DNA from: Cytobacillus sp. NCCP-133
GTDB taxonomy: Bacteria > Bacillota > Bacilli > Bacillales > Cytobacillaceae
Assembly (NCBI RefSeq): GCF_026011715.1
Contig: NZ_BRVM01000007.1
Span: forward strand, 1-57,553
Length of the DNA stretch: 57,553 bases
Reading direction: 5' to 3'
Of the stretch, positions 53,151 to 57,553 are shown piece by piece; within the stretch, counting starts at the first letter, position 1; every line of letters begins with the position of its first letter. The position numbers and the translations under genes were made by a program. The notes beneath the pieces were generated by a model that was not told where the DNA came from, ran no database searches, and saw only the letters and a list, made by a program, of their open reading frames with translations.

Positions 53151-54758
53151 ATGAGCTTAACTGATTATCTTGTAATTGCACTATTTATTTTCATTGCACT
53201 TGTCACTCTAATCCCAGTCTCTCTTTATATCTATTGGCATATAAAAGATGACAGGCAAAAACAGCATTCCATTCTCAGGAATTTTCCCGTAATTGGTAAA
53301 ATTAGGTATATTACTGAAAAAATCGGCCCTGAGTTAAGGCAATATTTGTTCAATACAGATACAGAAGGCAAACCTTTTTCCAGAAAAGAATACCAGGATG
53401 TTGTTAAAGCAGGAAAATATAAAGAGAGACTGATAGGTTTTGGATCGATAAGAAACTTTGATGAAGAAGGTTTTTATATCCGGAATACCTTGTTTCCAAA
53501 ATTGGCCGATGAGATGAAAGTCGATAATACCAAGAAAATTAAAAGTCGTGTTTATAAGATAGATGGAGACAACCTGTTTTCAAGAAAGGAGCATAGCGAA
53601 GAAAAACTTGCCGATCCCTATTACCTGCGGGATGAAGATGCGGTTGTATTGGGCGAAACAACCTGCCGGCACCCATTCAGGATAAAGGGGCTTGTCGGCC
53701 AATCGGCAATGAGCTATGGCTCTCTTGGCGAGAAAGCGATAACCGCCTTATCAAAAGGCCTTGGCTTGGCTGGCGGAACGTGGATGAATACAGGTGAGGG
53801 CGGCCTATCTCAATATCACTTAGCTGGAAGCCCGGATATCATTATGCAAATTGGACCGGATATGTTTGGCGTCAGGAAACCAAATGGTGAATTTTCATGG
53901 GAAGCGTTTAAAAAGAAAAGCGAAATTCCAGAAGTTAAAGCTTTTGAACTAAAGCTTGCCCAGGGTGCCAAAACCCGGGGCGGACACGTAGAAGGTGAAA
54001 AAGTCACAGAAGAAATTGCGAGCATTCGCCTGGTTGAAGTCGGGAAAACCATTAATAGTCCAAACCGTTTCTATGAATTTAATGATGCCCCCTCCATGTT
54101 TGACTTTATAGAAGAGCTGCGAAGTGTTGGCGGCAAGCCGGTTGGAATGAAAATTGTTGTTGGCGATCTGGATGCTCTTGAAGAGATGATTTCCTATATG
54201 AAGGAAAGCGGCAAAGGACCTGATTTTATAACTGTTGATGGAGGAGAAGGCGGTACAGGTGCAACCTATCAGGAACTAGCAGACAGCGTTGGCTTGCCAA
54301 TTCAATCTGCCCTGACTGTAGTAGATGAAATGTTAAGACAGTATGGAGTCAGGGACCGTGTAAAAATCATTGCCTCCGGTAAATTGATTACGCCTGATAA
54401 AATTGCGATTGCTCTTGCGATGGGTGCAGACCTCGTTAATATTGCGCGCGGCTTTATGATCAGTGTTGGCTGCATCATGGCACAAGTCTGCCATACAAAT
54501 CACTGCCCTGCAGGCGTTGCTACCACTGACAAAAAGCTTCAGGACGGGCTCATTGTCGAAGAAAAGCATTATCGTGTCTGCAATTATGTCATCTCGCTAA
54601 GAGAAGGGTTATATAACCTGGCTGCCGCCGCGGGGATAGATAACCCGACCCAATTTGAAAGAAAGCATATTGTTCATAAAGACAAATTTGGCAGGGTCTC
54701 CCCTCTTGAGGAAATACTCCAGGCTGCAAAAAGAACACAAATGCAGAAGGAAAGTTGA
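53151..54758 (+). CDS. yerD: YerD-like FMN-binding glutamate synthase-domain protein
   Basis: A 535-aa protein: one N-terminal membrane helix (about residues 7-31), then a glutamate-synthase central/FMN domain with GETTCRHPFRIKG, SYGSLGEKAI, GGLSQYHL, the FMN-phosphate region ITVDGGEGGTGAT, and iron-sulfur cysteines in CIMAQVCHTNHCPAGVATT. It lacks the glutamine amidotransferase and C-terminal domains, so glutamine-dependent synthesis is unlikely; it may be a ferredoxin-linked oxidoreductase at the membrane. B. subtilis YerD is the family reference. GAAGGAGG lies 6 nt before the ATG. Confidence 0.87.
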   Translation: MSLTDYLVIALFIFIALVTLIPVSLYIYWHIKDDRQKQHSILRNFPVIGKIRYITEKIGPELRQYLFNTDTEGKPFSRKEYQDVVKAGKYKERLIGFGSIRNFDEEGFYIRNTLFPKLADEMKVDNTKKIKSRVYKIDGDNLFSRKEHSEEKLADPYYLRDEDAVVLGETTCRHPFRIKGLVGQSAMSYGSLGEKAITALSKGLGLAGGTWMNTGEGGLSQYHLAGSPDIIMQIGPDMFGVRKPNGEFSWEAFKKKSEIPEVKAFELKLAQGAKTRGGHVEGEKVTEEIASIRLVEVGKTINSPNRFYEFNDAPSMFDFIEELRSVGGKPVGMKIVVGDLDALEEMISYMKESGKGPDFITVDGGEGGTGATYQELADSVGLPIQSALTVVDEMLRQYGVRDRVKIIASGKLITPDKIAIALAMGADLVNIARGFMISVGCIMAQVCHTNHCPAGVATTDKKLQDGLIVEEKHYRVCNYVISLREGLYNLAAAAGIDNPTQFERKHIVHKDKFGRVSPLEEILQAAKRTQMQKES

Positions 54759-54763
54759 AGCAA

Positions 54764-54800
54764 TTAAAACCTGGTCCAGTTTAGGATCAGGTTTTTCTAT
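54764..54800 (+). terminator. terminator after the YerD-like gene
   Basis: AAAACCTG-G-TCC and GGA-T-CAGGTTTTT pair across a short loop, ending in TTTTTC. Confidence 0.65.
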
Positions 54801-55042
54801 TGGGTTTTAAGAGAAGCTTACCAGTAATTTTAATAATTTATTTTCAAAAAACGATCCAGCAGATTAGCGGTTTCTCATTTTTTAAGAATTTAGAATTACC
54901 ATCCACTCCTTTTTCTTACAGATAAACAGTACTTTTGTGGTATTTTGTCGTTTTGATTCGAATTCCATTTGTATTCAGGTTATAATTTAGTTTGGAAAAA
55001 TAGATACATAGAATATGTTTTATATAAGGGAGGATAAATAAG

Positions 55043-55420
55043 ATGGGATGGGTAATAGCCATTTTGTTTGGTTCAGCAGTTGTGCTGCTCATTTTATCGT
55101 TTTTTAAAACGGCGCAATCCAAATCAAACCTGGAACAGCAAATTGATCAGGTAACTTTTTCATTAAAAAATGAAATTCACGAACTGCAGCAACAGATCAG
55201 GAATCTTGAATTAGATGCAGAAATCACTGCACAGCAGTCAGGGGCATTGGATGTATCTTCCAAAGAACGCCAAATGCTTCGGGAAATGCTTGATCTTCAT
55301 AAACGCGGTTATTCGTTCGATAGCATTGCCTTAAAACAGCAGCTCACACCAAATGAGGCAGAGCGGATGCTTTTGCCTTACCTTTCAAAAAAGGCTGAAA
55401 GGAGTATGGTTGCACAATGA
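55043..55420 (+). CDS. membrane-anchored coiled-coil protein (YqzD-like)
   Basis: A 125-aa protein: one N-terminal membrane helix (about residues 2-21), a heptad-rich coiled coil (about 28-65), and a C-terminal helical region resembling a small helix-turn-helix (MLDLHKRGYSFDSIALKQQL). GGGAGGA lies 9 nt before the ATG. Its stop overlaps the start of the MltG-like gene by 4 nt (ATGA), so the two proteins are made together. The pair recalls B. subtilis yqzD-yqzC, an assignment from memory. Confidence 0.7.
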   Translation: MGWVIAILFGSAVVLLILSFFKTAQSKSNLEQQIDQVTFSLKNEIHELQQQIRNLELDAEITAQQSGALDVSSKERQMLREMLDLHKRGYSFDSIALKQQLTPNEAERMLLPYLSKKAERSMVAQ

Positions 55421-55929
55421 CACCTAATTCCTTGCGCAGTTTTTCCGCTGGTCTATTTGTGGCTGCCATTCTGACTGGAAGTGTTTATCTATTCGGCCCT
55501 TCAGAAGCAAAGAGCACGGAAAATCTAGCGGATAAAACGGAAAAAGCGGCTAAGACTGAAAGACCTGGAGTGCAGGAAATGATCGATTTGCTTGTATCTA
55601 AAGGGTATGTGATCAACACAGAAGCGGAATGGAGTGAACAGCTCGCTGCTGCTGCAAAAGCCAGTGAAAAAGACAAAGAAAAAACAGAAGAGAAATCAAA
55701 CAAAGAAGCCGGCGAGAAGGTTGTCTACCGCACTATTTTGACCGTCTCAATGGGAATGACGAGCATAGATGTAGGCAATGCCCTTGAACGTGCCAACATC
55801 ATTAACAGCGGCGTCCAATTTTACAAAGATGTTGAAAAACGCGGTTTGGCAAATGAATTGCGGCCCGGTACCTTCGAAGTGGAAAGCGGAATGACAACAG
55901 ACGAGATTATTTCGGTTATTTTTAAGTAA
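55417..55929 (+). CDS. MltG-like protein lacking the catalytic domain (YqzC-like)
   Basis: A 170-aa protein with a signal anchor (about residues 8-26), a Glu/Lys-rich linker (about 85-102) and a C-terminal LysM-like module (ILTVSMGMTSIDVGNALERA, ELRPGTFEVESGMTTDEIIS). This matches the N-terminal LysM-like domain of endolytic transglycosylase MltG, but the YceG catalytic domain is absent. It probably binds cell wall or a divisome partner outside the membrane (inference). Coupled by a 4-nt overlap to the preceding gene and followed by a terminator. Confidence 0.75.
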   Translation: MTPNSLRSFSAGLFVAAILTGSVYLFGPSEAKSTENLADKTEKAAKTERPGVQEMIDLLVSKGYVINTEAEWSEQLAAAAKASEKDKEKTEEKSNKEAGEKVVYRTILTVSMGMTSIDVGNALERANIINSGVQFYKDVEKRGLANELRPGTFEVESGMTTDEIISVIFK

Positions 55930-55933
55930 TAGC

Positions 55934-55977
55934 AATGGAAAAACGCTCCTTTTTTTGATGAAGAAGGAGCGTTTTCT
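55934..55977 (+). terminator. terminator after the MltG-like gene
   Basis: AAAACGCTCCTT and AAGGAGCGTTTT pair across an 11-nt loop. Confidence 0.8.
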
Positions 55978-56029
55978 ATCTTTCAGACCAGAAGGATTAG
56001 GGAAATAATCAACTGAGGCCTTAAAAAGC

Positions 56030-56133
56030 ATATATGTGTGCACAAGACAACAATTTATATGCGGATAAAATTTTTTATGTGCGGATACTTTTTAACACTT
56101 TATGTGCGAATAAAAAATACTTATGTGCGCTTA
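56030..56133. repeat. phased array of TTATGTGCG-type units
   Basis: Five units of the form TATGTGCG-(G/A)ATA lie in an otherwise gene-free gap; their cores start near 56035, 56057, 56077, 56102 and 56123. Spacing is about 20-25 bp (mean near 22), roughly two helical turns, with AT-rich spacers. The first unit (ATGTGTGCAC) is degenerate. Confidence 0.7.
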
Positions 56134-56167
56134 GTAATCATTTGCCCTTATCCCTATATAAACTGGA

Positions 56168-56950
56168 CTACTTCTGCATAAACTCCCGAATGACAGCAAC
56201 AAGTTCAACGGGCGTTTCATACATGCTCATATGCCCTGCCTCTTCAATAGTTTCCTGGTGAATATTCGGCCGCTCAACGGTAAACGCCTTTTCAGGCGGA
56301 ATAATTTGATCTTTCCCTCCAGCTAAGATTAAAACCGGCAGCTCTGTCTTTTTTAGAATCATATTACGGTCCGGACGCTGTTTCATTGCTTTCAAGGCTG
56401 CCTTTGCCCCTTCTGAGCTAGTGCTATATCCGATTTCTTTTGCAGTCTGAAGTTCCTGTTTGTGCTCTTCTCCTGGTGCAAACAGATTGGGAACAAGCCC
56501 GTCTACAAAGGACCTGATTCCCTCGGCACCAATTTTTCCGGCCGCAACGTCCCTGCCCTTTTTCCCTTCTTCTGAATCGGGGTTGGCAGTTGAATGGATG
56601 AGTGCAAATTTTCTAATCTTGTCTTCATGAGCTTCTGCAAAAGCAAGGGTCACATAGCCGCCCAGCGAGTGGCCAAATAATGATGCTTTCTCCACTCCAA
56701 GCTCCTGAATAGTACCTTGGATCAACTCAGCCATCTTTTCAATTGAGCTATCTCCTGAAGGCATTTCAGAATCTCCATGGCCCGGAAGGTCAATTGCGAT
56801 TATCCTATAATCCTCTGCCAATGGCCGTATCACCTTTTGCCAATAATCCTTGCTCCCGCAAAACCCGTGAATAAGAACAACCGGATCCCCCTGTCCTTCC
56901 TCGTAAAAAGATATTGGCGTCCCATTTACATTTACTTGTTTAGCATTCAA
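56168..56950 (-). CDS. alpha/beta hydrolase
   Basis: A 260-aa hydrolase fold: oxyanion region VVLIHGFCGSKDYW, nucleophile elbow FGHSLGGYVT (Ser), acid in LAGGKDQIIP (Asp) and catalytic His in EEAGHMSMYE. Substrate not predictable; esterase, BioH-like or haloperoxidase-like roles are possible. TTG 56948-56950 has GGGGG 8 nt upstream and is preferred to a GTG that overlaps the RBS. It lies 14 nt after the GNAT gene, so the two form an operon. Confidence 0.87.
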   Translation of the reverse strand: MNAKQVNVNGTPISFYEEGQGDPVVLIHGFCGSKDYWQKVIRPLAEDYRIIAIDLPGHGDSEMPSGDSSIEKMAELIQGTIQELGVEKASLFGHSLGGYVTLAFAEAHEDKIRKFALIHSTANPDSEEGKKGRDVAAGKIGAEGIRSFVDGLVPNLFAPGEEHKQELQTAKEIGYSTSSEGAKAALKAMKQRPDRNMILKKTELPVLILAGGKDQIIPPEKAFTVERPNIHQETIEEAGHMSMYETPVELVAVIREFMQK

Positions 56951-56964
56951 CCAAAACACCCCCT

Positions 56965-57246
56965 TTATTTTGCTAGTACATCCTGGTATTCACTTTTTCG
57001 TTCAAAAAGAGCCTTTGCGTATGAGCAAGCTGGCACAATCTTTAACCCGCTCTTTCTCGCTTCTTGTACCACTTTTTCCACCAGCTTTCCTGCGACTCCC
57101 TGGCCCCGTAGCGAATCACTGACGTACGTATGGTCGATTGTAATTTGAGAATCACCGCTTGGTACAAAAGTGATTTCAGCTGCCATATTTCCACTTTCAT
57201 CATTTATAAAATACCGATTTTCTTCTTTTAGAATATCTGCACTCAT
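56965..57246 (-). CDS. small GNAT-family N-acetyltransferase (YjdJ type)
   Basis: A 93-aa protein of the short GNAT class (NAT_SF_YjdJ-like, GCN5-related). The acetyl-CoA loop is LRGQGVAGKLV, preceded by ITIDHTYVSDS and followed by KIVPACSYAKALFERKSEY, a tail typical of this class. Substrate unknown. GGGAGG lies 7 nt before the ATG. It is the first gene of a two-gene operon with the alpha/beta hydrolase. Confidence 0.85.
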   Translation of the reverse strand: MSADILKEENRYFINDESGNMAAEITFVPSGDSQITIDHTYVSDSLRGQGVAGKLVEKVVQEARKSGLKIVPACSYAKALFERKSEYQDVLAK

Positions 57247-57515
57247 TTAATTATCCTCCCTGGATTAATTGATAAGCTTACTATGTCCATATGCTTGTAT
57301 GTTAACATATTAATTGGAATAATTATCTTCACCCGCTCGTGATAATAAGATTCCCTTCTAATCGCTTTCTTTAAACATAAATCTCCCTCTATACTTTTAT
57401 AGAATTTACTATTCACTAAAATGTTTCTGAAAAGAAATCCTTTTTAGATAAGAAACCCCAATGGCGGCTTTAAAGCCGTCACCATCGTGATATGTTGAGT
57501 TACCACTGGGATCAT
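57247..57515. other. gene-free right-hand gap
   Basis: About 270 bp with no supported gene. The only structure noted is a GGCGGCTTT/AAAGCCGTC-type hairpin near 57463-57481. Part of it should carry the promoter of the GNAT operon. Confidence 0.35.
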
Positions 57516-57553
57516 ATGAATTATCTAGAAAAAACAATTGAAGAGTTGGAAGA
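57516..57553 (+). CDS. possible start of a gene cut by the window edge
   Basis: An ATG opens a frame reading MNYLEKTIEELE to the last base. The upstream CTGGGA is a poor ribosome-binding site, and the sequence is too short to identify. Confidence 0.25.
   Translation, partial: MNYLEKTIEELE

Noticed and set aside
57247..57515. Sigma-B type promoter (GTTT...GGGTAT) in the right-hand gap
   Set aside because: GTTTCTGAAAAG occurs but no GGGTAT at the proper distance follows.

Overview
The window is chromosomal DNA from an endospore-forming Firmicute of the family Bacillaceae. Its gene order follows the Bacillus subtilis yfhD-to-rrnD segment, with lineage-specific insertions, and protein similarity is high (PerR, FabL, YgaC, SspK). 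It encodes spore proteins (SspE, SspK). A Cytobacillus/Mesobacillus-like genome is my best guess, but genus is inference. No phage, plasmid, CRISPR or secretion island is visible.

Layout. (1) 1-300: tandem promoters, leader and the first bases of a 16S rRNA gene running leftward out of the window. (2) 288-9437: ygxA, ygzB, perR, a cobalamin adenosyltransferase/2-hydroxyacid dehydrogenase pair, the thiol peroxidase ygaF/bcp, a small K+ channel, a three-gene ABC-2 exporter and gsaB. (3) 9845-15918: a very large glutamate synthase-type protein with a structured leader and no small subunit, then ygaE. (4) 15981-21786: a five-gene dipeptide ABC transporter (ATPase, ATPase, binding protein, permease, permease). 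(5) 22122-34363: ygaD, ygaC, ygaB, sspE, fabL, yfhS, mutY, yfhP, yfhJ, sspK, a YpzG-like gene, yfhH, an SDR gene, recX, yfhF, yfhE and yfhD. (6) 34440-36830: a DoxX gene with two Rex/Fnr-type palindromes, a DnaA-box cluster, a TolB-like gene remnant and an M20 peptidase. (7) 36925-41767: a heterodimeric ABC exporter with one degenerate ATP site, and a membrane-anchored glycerophosphodiesterase. (8) 41881-46454: a complete branched-chain amino-acid transporter (livKHMGF order). (9) 46730-50622: proline catabolism (putB, putP, putR) without putC. (10) 50623-57553: an IS256 remnant, tandem repeats, yitT-family and SDR genes, a YerD-like glutamate synthase-domain protein, a coupled coiled-coil/MltG-like pair, a phased repeat array, an alpha/beta hydrolase and a GNAT gene.

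Functional themes are amino-acid and peptide uptake (dpp-type, liv, put), glutamate metabolism (gltB-like, gsaB, yerD-like, putB feeding glutamate), peroxide control (PerR with its own operator, Bcp), and spore or DNA maintenance (mutY, recX, ssp genes). Both solute-binding-protein genes are followed by a hairpin inside their operon, which would favour extra binding-protein mRNA. The least explained material lies in intergenic DNA: a roughly 21-bp phased GTGCG array, a 52-bp tandem repeat carrying ribosome-binding-site/mini-ORF units, three copies of a structured dispersed repeat, and the DnaA-box cluster.

Limits: everything comes from reading the sequence and from memory of families. No searches were run, and all promoter and operator calls are pattern matches.
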